From contig NZ_JBFAHM010000018.1 in NCBI RefSeq assembly GCF_040654195.1, positions 1 to 64,000 on the forward strand: 64,000 bases of DNA. The letters are read 5' to 3'. Under the pieces are notes generated by a model. That model had not been told where the DNA came from and ran no database searches. It worked only from the letters and a program-made list of their open reading frames with translations. This stretch comes from Hamadaea sp013361475. GTDB lineage: Bacteria; Actinomycetota; Actinomycetes; Mycobacteriales; Micromonosporaceae. The translations under genes were made by a program, and so were the position numbers. Position 1 is the stretch's first letter. Each line of letters opens with the position of its first letter. Of the stretch, positions 1 through 7,885 are shown piece after piece.

Positions 1-163
1 GGCGGGCGGGGCGGGGCCGGGCGGGCCGGGGGGGCCGGGCGGGCCGGGCGGGCCGGGCGGGGCGGGCGGGCCGGGCCGGGCCGGGCGGGCCGGGCGGGCC
101 GGGGGCGGCCGGGCGGCCGGGCGGGGCGGGCGGCCGGGCGGGGCGGGCGGCCGGGGCGGCCGG
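1..163. repeat. G/C-only low-complexity tract
   Basis: The first 163 bases contain only G and C. The + strand is made of irregular GGGC, GGCC and GGGGC units with no A or T. It ends exactly at the stop codon of the first gene. G-runs of three to five could form G-quadruplexes. Because it sits at the edge of the window it may be a real GC-rich intergenic repeat or an assembly artefact. No gene is supported in it. Confidence 0.8.
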
Positions 164-1078
164 TTAGCCGAGCGCGCCGGCCTTTCGCAGGACCGCCCTG
201 ATCTTCGCCACCGTCTCGGCCGGCCGACGGAGGACGTCGTCGGCGTGGAACCGCAGCACGGTCCAGCCCAAAACGTGCAGGTCGTTCTGCCGTTCCATGT
301 CGAAGCGGTGCGTCACCCGGTCACGGTGATGGTCTCCGTCGTACTCGATCGCGATGCGGGACTTCGGATAGGCGAGGTCGACCCGGGCCACGAACCGCTT
401 CCCGTTCATGATCTTGAATTGCGCCACCGGGCGCGGCAGTCCCGCGTCCGCGATGAGCAGCCGCAGCCGCGTCTCCATCGGTGACTCGGCGAGCGGCTCG
501 GCCAATCCCAGCAGTCCGTCGGCGCGGCGTCGGCCAGGCCACCGATGGCGGGCCGAGAAGTCGTCGGCGAGCCGAGACAGCGACACCTTGTGCTGGTGTA
601 GCAACGCGTCGAGACAGACGAGCGCGTCGGTTCGCGGCAACAACCGGGCCAGGTCGAAGGCGGTCCGTTCCGGTGTCGTCACCGGCAACCCGAGCACGCT
701 GGTCACGTCCCGCATCGGCACCGCGCCGCGTTTCACGACGAGCTGAGGATGTGGTGCCACCCGGTCGTCTTCGCCGATCAGCACGGTCACGAGCGGCGGC
801 GGATCCAGACCGCGTACGCCCCAGAGGTGCAGGGCGCTGAGCCCGCCGATCGCACCGCCTTTCGGCAGCACCAGCGCGGCAGCTTCACACCACACGCGAT
901 GATCGAGCGGGATCTCCGCGTACGCGTAAACGCCGGGAAGCAGCCGGGCCCACGTGCGCCCACTCAACTGGCGCCGGGTGAGCAACCCGGCCTCTATGGC
1001 GTCAGCGGCCCGAAACGGCGCCACGGCGAGTGACGGCGGGATCTTGGCGGCGCGCGGCATCGAACAACGATGCGCCAC
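164..1078 (-). CDS. DUF559-type endonuclease-domain protein
   Basis: A 304-residue protein of the common actinobacterial type with an N-terminal winged-helix-like, AbiEi-like region (about residues 20-190) and a C-terminal DUF559/Vsr-like fold (about 195-300). The C-terminal part shows IAIEYDGDHHRD followed by ERQNDLHVLGWTVLRF, the arrangement of a PD-(D/E)XK-like nuclease core. The GTG at 1078 has a GGAG upstream; an in-frame ATG at 1060 is the alternative. It is transcribed divergently from ccr. Members are often described as possible toxin-like or repair nucleases, but no antitoxin gene is visible next to it, so the function is unknown. Confidence 0.75.
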   Translation of the reverse strand: MAHRCSMPRAAKIPPSLAVAPFRAADAIEAGLLTRRQLSGRTWARLLPGVYAYAEIPLDHRVWCEAAALVLPKGGAIGGLSALHLWGVRGLDPPPLVTVLIGEDDRVAPHPQLVVKRGAVPMRDVTSVLGLPVTTPERTAFDLARLLPRTDALVCLDALLHQHKVSLSRLADDFSARHRWPGRRRADGLLGLAEPLAESPMETRLRLLIADAGLPRPVAQFKIMNGKRFVARVDLAYPKSRIAIEYDGDHHRDRVTHRFDMERQNDLHVLGWTVLRFHADDVLRRPAETVAKIRAVLRKAGALG

Positions 1079-1450
1079 GGCGCTCCGCGGCGGGAGGGGG
1101 TGTGGATAACCACCTCCGGACGTCCAGGTACCTCACCGCACCAAGATCAGGTACATGGGCTTCCGGAGATCACCCGCGACAGCACCCCGGCGGCCCCCGT
1201 TAGGAGCGCGGGGCGGCACCCGTTAGGGGTGGGGCGAGCGCGAAAGCGCCCACGGGAGCGTGCCACCGAGCAGCGATGAACACTGAGTGCCAAAAGCCGG
1301 TGGACTATTTCACAGAAGCGTTCCCGCTCGAAGCTACTGGGCAGTAACCTCCGCACAACACCGCCTCAACGGTCGTTCAGGGGGTGACCCACATAGATCC
1401 GGCACGGCCCACCCGGGAGCATCCCCGGTAGTCAGGCGAAGGAGCGGGAG
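1079..1450. other. Divergent intergenic region upstream of ccr
   Basis: These 372 bases separate two divergent genes and should hold both promoters. I see a direct repeat CCCGTTAGG at 1196-1204 and 1219-1227, a palindrome at 1365-1380 (listed separately), and AAGGAG ending about six bases before the ccr ATG. I cannot assign -35/-10 boxes with confidence. The short open frames here look like chance. Confidence 0.5.
1365..1380. promoter_or_regulatory. Candidate TetR-type operator upstream of ccr
   Basis: The sequence CTCAACGGTCGTTCAG is an imperfect palindrome with TCAACG and CGTTCA half-sites, 71 bp upstream of the ccr start. The same 16-mer, differing only at the two central bases, lies at 37677-37692 in front of the fused 3-hydroxyacyl-CoA dehydrogenase. 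AACG-N2-CGTT cores are typical of TetR-family operators. The site is seen directly; the regulator is not in this window and its identity is unknown. Confidence 0.45.
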
Positions 1451-2794
1451 ATGGACCACATCCTTGAGGCGATCGGCGCGGCCGAGGGCGCGGGCCGGAT
1501 TGAGGGGTTCGGCGAGCTGCGGGTACCGGAGAGTTATCGGGGCGTAGTCGTCCGGGCCGACGAGGCGGCGATGTTCGACGGGATCGCGACGAAGGACAAG
1601 GACCCACGGAAGTCGCTGCACGTGCAGGAGGTCGCCACCCCGGAACTGGGTCCGGGTGAGGCGCTGATCGCCGTCATGGCGAGCGCGATCAACTACAACA
1701 CAGTGTGGACGTCCATTTTCGAGCCGATGTCCACGTTCGGCTTCCTGCAGCGGTACGGCAAACTGTCGCCGCTCACCAAGCGGCACGACCTCCCGTACCA
1801 CGTGGTGGGGTCGGACGCGGCCGGCGTGGTGCTGCGTACCGGGCCGGGCGTGACGAAGTGGCAACCCGGTGACCAGGTCGTGGCGCACTGCCTCAGCGTC
1901 GAGCTGGAGGACGCGGCCGGGCACGACGACACCATGCTCGATCCCCAGCAGCGGATCTGGGGGTTCGAGACCAACTTCGGTGGGCTCGCCGAACTGGCCG
2001 TGGTCAAGGCCAACCAGCTCATGCCGAAGCCGGCCCACCTGAGCTGGGAGGAGGCGGCGTCGCCGGGATTGGTGAACTCGACGGCGTACCGGCAGCTCGT
2101 GTCGCATCACGGCGCCGACATGAAGCAGGGCGACGTGGTGCTGATCTGGGGCGCCAGTGGCGGCCTCGGCAGTTACGCCACGCAGATGGCGATCAACGGC
2201 GGCGCCATCCCGGTCTGCGTCGTGTCCAGTCCGCAGAAGGCCGATCTCTGCCGGAAGATGGGCGCCGAGCTGATCATCGACCGGGCCGCCGAGGGATACC
2301 AGTTCTGGTCGGACGAGAACACGCCCGATCCGAACGAGTGGAAGCGGTTCGGCGCGCGCATCCGGGAACTGACCGGCGGCGACGATCCCGACATCGTCTT
2401 CGAGCACCCGGGCCGGGAGACCTTCGGGGCGAGCGTCTTCGTCGCCAAGCGCGGCGGCACGATCGTCACCTGCGCGTCGACGAGCGGCTTCGACCACCAC
2501 TACGACAACCGCTATCTCTGGATGCACCTCAAGCGGATCATCGGCAGTCACTTCGCGAACTACCGCGAGGCGTGGGAGGCCAACCGCTTGATCGACCGGG
2601 GTCTCGTGCACCCGACACTGTCCAAGGTGTTCTCTCTGGAGCAGACCGGGCAGGCGACGTACGAGGTGCACCGGAACGCGCATCAGGGCAAGGTGGGCGT
2701 TCTCGCCCTGGCGCCCCGGGAGGGGCTCGGAATCTACGACTCGGAGAAGCGTGCCCGTCACGAGGAGGCGATCAACCGCTTCCGTGGCGTGTAA
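1451..2794 (+). CDS. ccr: Crotonyl-CoA carboxylase/reductase
   Basis: A 447-residue medium-chain dehydrogenase/reductase that would convert crotonyl-CoA, CO2 and NADPH to (2S)-ethylmalonyl-CoA, the key step of the ethylmalonyl-CoA pathway and a source of ethylmalonyl-CoA extender units. The N-terminal half carries the family-typical AINYNTVWTSIFEP and PYHVVGSDAAGVV. The NADPH site is around WGASGGLGSYA (about 233-243), and IVTCASTSGFDHHYDNRYLWM lies near residue 340, as in known Ccr proteins. Length is normal. AAGGAG precedes the ATG. It is monocistronic with its own terminator and a candidate operator at 1365-1380. Other enzymes of this metabolism lie elsewhere in the window. Confidence 0.95.
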   Translation: MDHILEAIGAAEGAGRIEGFGELRVPESYRGVVVRADEAAMFDGIATKDKDPRKSLHVQEVATPELGPGEALIAVMASAINYNTVWTSIFEPMSTFGFLQRYGKLSPLTKRHDLPYHVVGSDAAGVVLRTGPGVTKWQPGDQVVAHCLSVELEDAAGHDDTMLDPQQRIWGFETNFGGLAELAVVKANQLMPKPAHLSWEEAASPGLVNSTAYRQLVSHHGADMKQGDVVLIWGASGGLGSYATQMAINGGAIPVCVVSSPQKADLCRKMGAELIIDRAAEGYQFWSDENTPDPNEWKRFGARIRELTGGDDPDIVFEHPGRETFGASVFVAKRGGTIVTCASTSGFDHHYDNRYLWMHLKRIIGSHFANYREAWEANRLIDRGLVHPTLSKVFSLEQTGQATYEVHRNAHQGKVGVLALAPREGLGIYDSEKRARHEEAINRFRGV

Positions 2795-2830
2795 GTCACA
2801 CCAGCTACACCTCCTCCGAGCGGGTGACCC

Positions 2831-2858
2831 GGCGCAGGCGCAACGGCGCGCCTGCGCC
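2831..2858 (+). terminator. Stem-loop terminator after ccr
   Basis: A perfect 11-bp G/C stem (GGCGCAGGCGC paired with GCGCCTGCGCC) with a six-base loop lies 37 bases after the ccr stop. There is no long T-run, as is common for actinobacterial terminators. Confidence 0.65.
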
Positions 2859-3000
2859 GTCGTTCTGCCCCTGGCAAGTCCCAACAAATCGGAATAAACG
2901 CCGCTACCTAGGCAAGCCCCGCAAGTTGACCATGCCTTTGTCGGCGAAACAGCCCCCATGCTCTTGCGAAGCACCCGGGTACGTCTGTCAGGATGTCCCA

Positions 3001-4227
3001 ATGCCCCAGCCGCAATCTGACGTCGCTTTCTTCGACGGCGCGAACACTCAAGCAGACTTCACGGTCGTGCTCCGCGGTTTCGACCGCGAGCAGGTCACGG
3101 CCCATCTTGGCCGCATCAACGCCCAGCTGATCCAGTCCGAGCAGGCCCGCCAGGAGGCCGAGCAGCGGATGAACGACGCGCAGCGTCGGCTCCGCCAGGC
3201 CGAGCAGCGCCTCAACTCGGTGGAGCAGAAGCTCACCGACACGAACAAGCAGCTCGAGGAGAACAGCCGGCCGACCCTGTCGGGCCTCGGCACTCGCGTC
3301 GAGCAGATCTTGCGGCTGGCCGAGGAGCAGGCCAACGATCACCGCGGCGAGGCCAAGCGGGAGTCCGAGGGCATCCTCTCCGCCGCCCGGCTCGAGGCCC
3401 GTGAGATCACGGACAAGGCCCGCGCCGAGGCCGCCGCGATGAAGGCGACCGCCGAGCGCGAGGCGGGCAATCTGCGTACCGCCGCCGAGCGGGAGGCCGC
3501 CGAGGTCCGGGTGCAGGCCCGTCGCGAGGCCGACACGCTGCGCGCCGACGCCGAGCGCGAGACCAAGGCGCTGCGTACCGCCACTGCGCACGAGGTCGCC
3601 GAGCTGAAGGCCACCGTCGAGCGCGAGGTCGCCACCCTGCGGGCCACCGCCGAGCGGGAGATCACCCAGCTGCGGGCCAAGGCTTCGCGGGAGGCCGAGG
3701 AGAAGCGCGCCGAGGCGTCCAAGATGCTGGCCGACGCCCGCGACAAGCGCGACAAGGACCTCCAGGCGCTGCAGCTCGAGCTGGCCGAGCGCCGGGAGAA
3801 GACCGAGCGCGAGGAGTCCGCGCGGCACGCCGCTCAGGTCGCCGCGACGCAGAAGATGGTCAACGAGGCCGAGGAGCGCGCTCGCGCCGCCGAGGACCGG
3901 GCCAAGGAGATCGAGCAGCGCGCGGAGACCCGCCGCATCGAGTCCGAGCGGTCCGCGACCGAGACGGTCGAGAAGGCCAAGGCCGCGGCGGAGAAGGCCG
4001 TCAGCGAGGCCAAGGCCGAGGCGCACCGCCTGCTCACCGAGGCTCGCAACGAGGCCGAGCTGACCACGACGGCGGCGCGCCGCGAGGTCGACGAGCTGAC
4101 CCGCCAGAAGGACGCGGTCACCTCTCAGCTCGGGCAGATGCTGTCCGGCCTGGCGGGCATCGTTCCGGTGCAGGCGCCGGCCGGCGACAAGGGCAAGAAG
4201 GCCGAGGAGGAGAAGGCTTCGGCCTGA
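3001..4227 (+). CDS. FilP/DivIVA-like coiled-coil cytoskeletal protein
   Basis: A 408-residue, almost wholly helical protein. The N-terminus has a DivIVA-like element (DFTVVLRGFDREQVTAHLGR, about 18-37). It is followed by LGTRVEQILRLAEEQA (about 99-114), a signature I associate with Streptomyces FilP/Scy-type intermediate-filament-like proteins, which organise polar growth. From about 120 to 390 it is a long heptad-rich Ala/Glu/Arg coiled coil. I chose the ATG at 3001 because the DivIVA-like start begins there; upstream in-frame sequence is antisense-like and lies inside ccr. It is followed by a terminator and then by a paralogue. Older annotation calls such proteins cellulose-binding, which is probably misleading. 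Confidence 0.8.
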   Translation: MPQPQSDVAFFDGANTQADFTVVLRGFDREQVTAHLGRINAQLIQSEQARQEAEQRMNDAQRRLRQAEQRLNSVEQKLTDTNKQLEENSRPTLSGLGTRVEQILRLAEEQANDHRGEAKRESEGILSAARLEAREITDKARAEAAAMKATAEREAGNLRTAAEREAAEVRVQARREADTLRADAERETKALRTATAHEVAELKATVEREVATLRATAEREITQLRAKASREAEEKRAEASKMLADARDKRDKDLQALQLELAERREKTEREESARHAAQVAATQKMVNEAEERARAAEDRAKEIEQRAETRRIESERSATETVEKAKAAAEKAVSEAKAEAHRLLTEARNEAELTTTAARREVDELTRQKDAVTSQLGQMLSGLAGIVPVQAPAGDKGKKAEEEKASA

Positions 4228-4245
4228 TCCCTTCGATCGGGGCAG

Positions 4246-4284
4246 ATCGGGTCCGCCGGGCGATTCTCGCTCGGCGGGCCCGAT
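4246..4284 (+). terminator. Stem-loop terminator after the first FilP-like gene
   Basis: An 18-bp stem with two imperfect positions, closed by a three-base TTC loop, starts 19 bases after the stop. The left arm begins ATCGGGTCCGCC and the right arm ends GGCGGGCCCGAT. Confidence 0.6.
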
Positions 4285-4382
4285 GAAACATATCCACTGT
4301 GGCCCAACGGATTCCTGCAGATCTGCTGTGACTGCGGTGGGGCGTGGTGCGAGAGCGGACGAGACATGTGAGGATGGGGCAC

Positions 4383-5786
4383 ATGTCGCAAGGCGGAGAT
4401 CTTTTCGCGCTCGGTGAGGGCGTAGCCAGTCAGCCCAGCTTCGACGACGCGCTGAAGGGCTACAAGAAGAGCCAGGTCAACGACTACGTCGCGCAGGCTG
4501 AGGCCGAGATCGCCACGCTGGCCGCCGAGCGGGAGCAGGCGTACCAGCAGGTCCAGGCGCTGGCCGGGCAGGTTCAGCTGCTGCAGGACGAACTCGCCGA
4601 CCTCCGCCGCAAATCGCAACTTCCGGCCACGGTCTCCTTCAAACATCTCGGCGTCCGGGTGGGGCAGATCCTGGAACTCGCCGAAGAGCAGGCCGAGGAG
4701 ATCACCAAGTCGGCCCACCGCCAGACCGCCGACATTCGCGCCGAGGCGGAGCGTGTCCTGGCCGACGCCCGCGATCGGGCCGCCGCCGCGATCCGCGACT
4801 TCGAGACCGCGTTGTCCGCCCGGCGAGCCGACGAGCAGCGCTCCGATGAGGAACGGCGTAGCGCGTCGGCACGGGCGCTCGCCACCGCTCAGCAGGAGGC
4901 CACCAACCTGCGGGACCGGGCGGCCAAGGAAGCGGCCGACCACCGTGCCGCCGCGGAGCAGGAGATCGCCGCGCTCAAGGCCCAGGCCGCGCAGGAGATC
5001 GCCGCGCTGAAGGCCCAGGCCGCGCAGGACGCCCAGGCCGCCCGCGATGCCGCGGAACGTGCGGTCGCGGAGGCGAAGTCGCGCGCCGAGGCTGCCGAGC
5101 AGGAGAGGGTACGCGCAGCGCAGCTCGCCGAGGCGGAACGTCAGGCGGCCACCGCGGCGCAGGCCACGCTGGTCGAGTTGGAGCAGCGCATCGCCGCGAT
5201 CCGAGCCGAGTCCGACCACGAGTCGAGCCGTCTCAAGGAGACGCAGACCGAGCTCGAGAGCGCGCGCAAGCAGTTGCACGACGCGTACCAGAACGCCAAG
5301 GCGGCCAAGCAGAACGCCGAGAACGCCGAGCGGGCCGCCACCGACGCGGAGGCTCGCCTGGCCGCGGCCCGGGCCGAAGCCGCCAAGGTGCAGGAGACCG
5401 TGCAGGTCCAGGAGGCAGTGCAGGCGCAAGAGGCGGTGCAGCCGCAGGAGACCGCGAAGGCCGAGGAGACCGTGCAGGTCCAGGAAGCCGCGAAGGTCCA
5501 GGAGACTGTGAAGATCGCGATGCCGGCCGCCGGCTCGGACCCTGACACGACGACCGTGCTGACTCTGCCGACGCCGTCGGCTCCAGGGGCGGCGGAGCCG
5601 ACGGACGAGACCACGACCGTGATCAAGGCGGCCGCGACGGAAGGCTCGGTGGAGACCGAGCACACCGTGGATCTCCGGAAGGCGGCGGCGAAGAAGTCCG
5701 CGCCGCCGCAGGTCACCGCCGAGGACGAGGCCGCAGAGCAGGAGGCCGACGCGGAGGCGGAGGCCACGGCCCCGGCGCCACGCTAG
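4383..5786 (+). CDS. Second FilP/DivIVA-like coiled-coil protein
   Basis: A 467-residue paralogue of the preceding protein. The N-terminal FDDALKGYKKSQVNDYVAQ (about 19-37) matches the DivIVA-like element, and LGVRVGQILELAEEQAEEI (about 83-101) matches the LGTRVEQILRLAEEQA region of its neighbour. The coiled coil contains a tandem EIAALKAQAAQ repeat. Then comes a degenerate VQE(T/A)VQ repeat tract near 340-380 and a low-complexity acidic/alanine tail. The ATG at 4383 is preceded by AGGA; ATG 4374 and GTG 4344 are in-frame alternatives. It is likely a polar-growth or filament-forming structural protein. Its stop overlaps the GTG of the next gene by one base. Confidence 0.75.
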   Translation: MSQGGDLFALGEGVASQPSFDDALKGYKKSQVNDYVAQAEAEIATLAAEREQAYQQVQALAGQVQLLQDELADLRRKSQLPATVSFKHLGVRVGQILELAEEQAEEITKSAHRQTADIRAEAERVLADARDRAAAAIRDFETALSARRADEQRSDEERRSASARALATAQQEATNLRDRAAKEAADHRAAAEQEIAALKAQAAQEIAALKAQAAQDAQAARDAAERAVAEAKSRAEAAEQERVRAAQLAEAERQAATAAQATLVELEQRIAAIRAESDHESSRLKETQTELESARKQLHDAYQNAKAAKQNAENAERAATDAEARLAAARAEAAKVQETVQVQEAVQAQEAVQPQETAKAEETVQVQEAAKVQETVKIAMPAAGSDPDTTTVLTLPTPSAPGAAEPTDETTTVIKAAATEGSVETEHTVDLRKAAAKKSAPPQVTAEDEAAEQEADAEAEATAPAPR

Positions 5787-6718
5787 TGAACGGCAGGCTC
5801 GCCCGACACTCCGCGATCGTCGGGGCGGCCTGCGGGGCGGCGCTGATCGCCGTCTACCTCATAGCACTGTGGACACATGCTGGGCAGTCCCTGGAAGACG
5901 CCGTACTCGACGCGGCGGCCGCGAAGATGCCGGGCACTGATCAGGCCGCCTTGGCGATCCGGCTGTTGAGCACGGTCGGCATCAAGACGCTGGTGGCTGC
6001 CCTGGTCGGAGTGGTGGTCATCGGGGCGGTCCGGGGGCGTACGCGACTCGGCGGGCTCGCGGCCGGTGTGATCGCCGCGTCCGCGCTGACGACGGAGGTG
6101 CTCCAGAAGGTCGTGTCGCGGCCGGTGCTGCTGGCCGGCGGCGTACGCCGGGAGGATCAGAGCTTCCCGAGTGGGCACACTGCGACGGCGATGGCCATCC
6201 TCGCCGGAGTCGTGCTGGTGGTGCCCGCGCGGTATCGGCTGCTCGCCGCGATCGTGCTGGCCCCGTGGTCGCTCGGGATGGGCGTCGCCACCGTGACCGC
6301 CGGCTGGCATCGGCCGAGCGACACCCTCGGCAGCGATCTGATCGTGCTCGCCTACGCGTGTGCGGCCGTCTACCTCCTGGCCCGGCTCGGTCGCGTACGC
6401 CAGACCACCCGGCCGCGCGGCGTACGCGTCGTGGTGGTGGCCGGTGGCGCCTTGGTCGCCGCCGTGCTCGCCGGACTGCTCGTGACGGCGTCCTCCTGGC
6501 GGCTCAGTTCCGGGTTCAGCATCAGCCGGGCGCTCGTCTTCGCCGCCGCCGTGGGCACCTTGGCGACGCTGCTCGCCCTCATTGACGGAGTCGACCTCGA
6601 CCCGAGTACGCCGCCTTCAGCGCCTGCCAGCCCCGGTGGCGCTGGAACGGGATCTCGAACACCGACGCGAAGATCCACGCGCTCAGTACCGACAGTGGAG
6701 CCGCTACCACCAGCGTGA
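5786..6718 (+). CDS. PAP2-family membrane phosphatase
   Basis: A 310-residue integral membrane protein of the PAP2 acid phosphatase superfamily, which includes undecaprenyl-diphosphate and phosphatidic acid phosphatases. Motifs are K108-x3-RP (112-113), PSGH (128-131) and WHRPSD (H175, D179). The Arg normally found seven residues before the last His is not obvious, so activity is uncertain. Hydrophobic segments lie near 10-30, 65-82, 90-105, 135-170, 185-200, 210-230 and 245-265. The Pro/Ser/Thr-rich last 45 residues lie opposite the end of the convergent acyltransferase gene. Placed beside a polysaccharide locus, a lipid-carrier phosphatase role would make sense, but that is inference. Confidence 0.8.
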   Translation: MNGRLARHSAIVGAACGAALIAVYLIALWTHAGQSLEDAVLDAAAAKMPGTDQAALAIRLLSTVGIKTLVAALVGVVVIGAVRGRTRLGGLAAGVIAASALTTEVLQKVVSRPVLLAGGVRREDQSFPSGHTATAMAILAGVVLVVPARYRLLAAIVLAPWSLGMGVATVTAGWHRPSDTLGSDLIVLAYACAAVYLLARLGRVRQTTRPRGVRVVVVAGGALVAAVLAGLLVTASSWRLSSGFSISRALVFAAAVGTLATLLALIDGVDLDPSTPPSAPASPGGAGTGSRTPTRRSTRSVPTVEPLPPA

Positions 6719-7754
6719 CCAGGAAAAACGGTACGCCGTCCGCAATGCGGGGAGCGACGAGCTGATCGGCGACGGCCACCACGATCGGGGCGTGGATCAG
6801 GTAGAGGCTGTAGGAGAACGAGCCCAGCCCGCGGACCGGGGCGGTGTCGAGGAACCACACCAACGGCCGGGGACGCCGAATCGCGACCGCCGCGAGCAGC
6901 ATCGCGACCGCCGGGCCGAAGGCGACGTCGACCCAGAAGAAGTGCTCGACCGTCCACTCTGAACCCTCGACGGCGATCATCGCGACGACGGGTAGTGCGG
7001 CCACACCGGCGAACCAGTGCCACGGCCACCGGCGTACCCGATCGGAAGCGGCAAGGATCCCCGCGGCCGCGACGCCCGCCGCGAACAGGATGGCGAACTG
7101 AGGCGTGAAGCGGGTGAGCTTGGCGACGAGCGGGACGCTCGGCGCGAAGATCCCCACGAGCAGGACCGGGACCGCGACCGCCGCGAGCATGGTGGCGGCC
7201 CCGGCCTTGCGGATGATCACGAGCAGGACCGGGAGCACCAGGTAGAGCTGGGCTTCGACGGCGATGGACCAGAACGCGCCGTTGGGGCTGGGCGAGCCCA
7301 CGATGTCCTGCAGGAGCAGGCCGAACACCGCGACCGTCTTGCCCGTCGGCGCCCCCTCCCCCGGCTGCGGCACGATCGTCCACGCGACGAGCAGGCTGAA
7401 CGCGAGCGCGGCCCAGTAGGGCGGCAGGATGCGCCAGGCCCGGCGGAAGGCGAAGCGGGCCTTGCCACCGAGCTGCCACTCGTGCCGAGCCGGCGAGACG
7501 GCCAGGGAGAATCCCGAGAGCACGATGAACACGACCACCGCGAAGTGGCCGTAGATGAGCCAGCCGGCCCACCCCGGTCCGGTGATCTTCGGGTAGCCGC
7601 CGAAGCTGACCAGGTAGCAGTGGTGCAGCACGACGAAGAGCGCCGCGAGACCGCGGATGCCGTCGAGGCCGGACAGCCGATCCCGGCGCGGCCGGTCGGC
7701 GGCCTCGGACTCGGCCCCGGCGACGGGCGCCGATCGCACGGTCTGCGCGGTCAT
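6579..7754 (-). CDS. Acyltransferase-3 family membrane protein
   Basis: A 391-residue multi-spanning membrane O-acyltransferase of the OafA/YrhL type, which adds acetyl or other acyl groups to sugars of surface polysaccharides. RLSGLDGIRGLAALFVVLHH (about 26-45) is the conserved first-helix motif, and SFSYSLYLIHAPIV (about 319-332) is the typical late motif. About ten hydrophobic helices follow. It overlaps the tail of the PAP2 gene by 140 bp, end to end. It is the first gene of the polysaccharide locus and probably decorates the polymer or its precursor. Confidence 0.88.
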   Translation of the reverse strand: MTAQTVRSAPVAGAESEAADRPRRDRLSGLDGIRGLAALFVVLHHCYLVSFGGYPKITGPGWAGWLIYGHFAVVVFIVLSGFSLAVSPARHEWQLGGKARFAFRRAWRILPPYWAALAFSLLVAWTIVPQPGEGAPTGKTVAVFGLLLQDIVGSPSPNGAFWSIAVEAQLYLVLPVLLVIIRKAGAATMLAAVAVPVLLVGIFAPSVPLVAKLTRFTPQFAILFAAGVAAAGILAASDRVRRWPWHWFAGVAALPVVAMIAVEGSEWTVEHFFWVDVAFGPAVAMLLAAVAIRRPRPLVWFLDTAPVRGLGSFSYSLYLIHAPIVVAVADQLVAPRIADGVPFFLVTLVVAAPLSVLSAWIFASVFEIPFQRHRGWQALKAAYSGRGRLRQ

Positions 7755-7885
7755 CTCGCGATCTCCTCTGGTGGCTGTCGGCGGGCTGGGCTGGCCGCGC
7801 CGGGTTCCGGCGGGCTGATGGACTGACGGGTTGCCGACGGTTTCGAGCGGCGCGGTTCGCTGGGCGCGGCCCCTATCCTCGGTGC

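Noticed and set aside
164..1078. Toxin-antitoxin or anti-phage system
   Set aside because: The DUF559-type protein stands alone next to ccr with no partner gene in the window.
2338..3000. Long N-terminal extension of the first FilP-like protein
   Set aside because: The upstream in-frame sequence lies mostly in an alternate frame of ccr; the DivIVA-like start and normal length fit the ATG at 3001.
1334..3001. Long minus-strand open frame (555 codons) over ccr
   Set aside because: It is antisense to a clear ccr gene and its Arg/His/Gly/Pro-rich product is typical of high-GC shadow frames.
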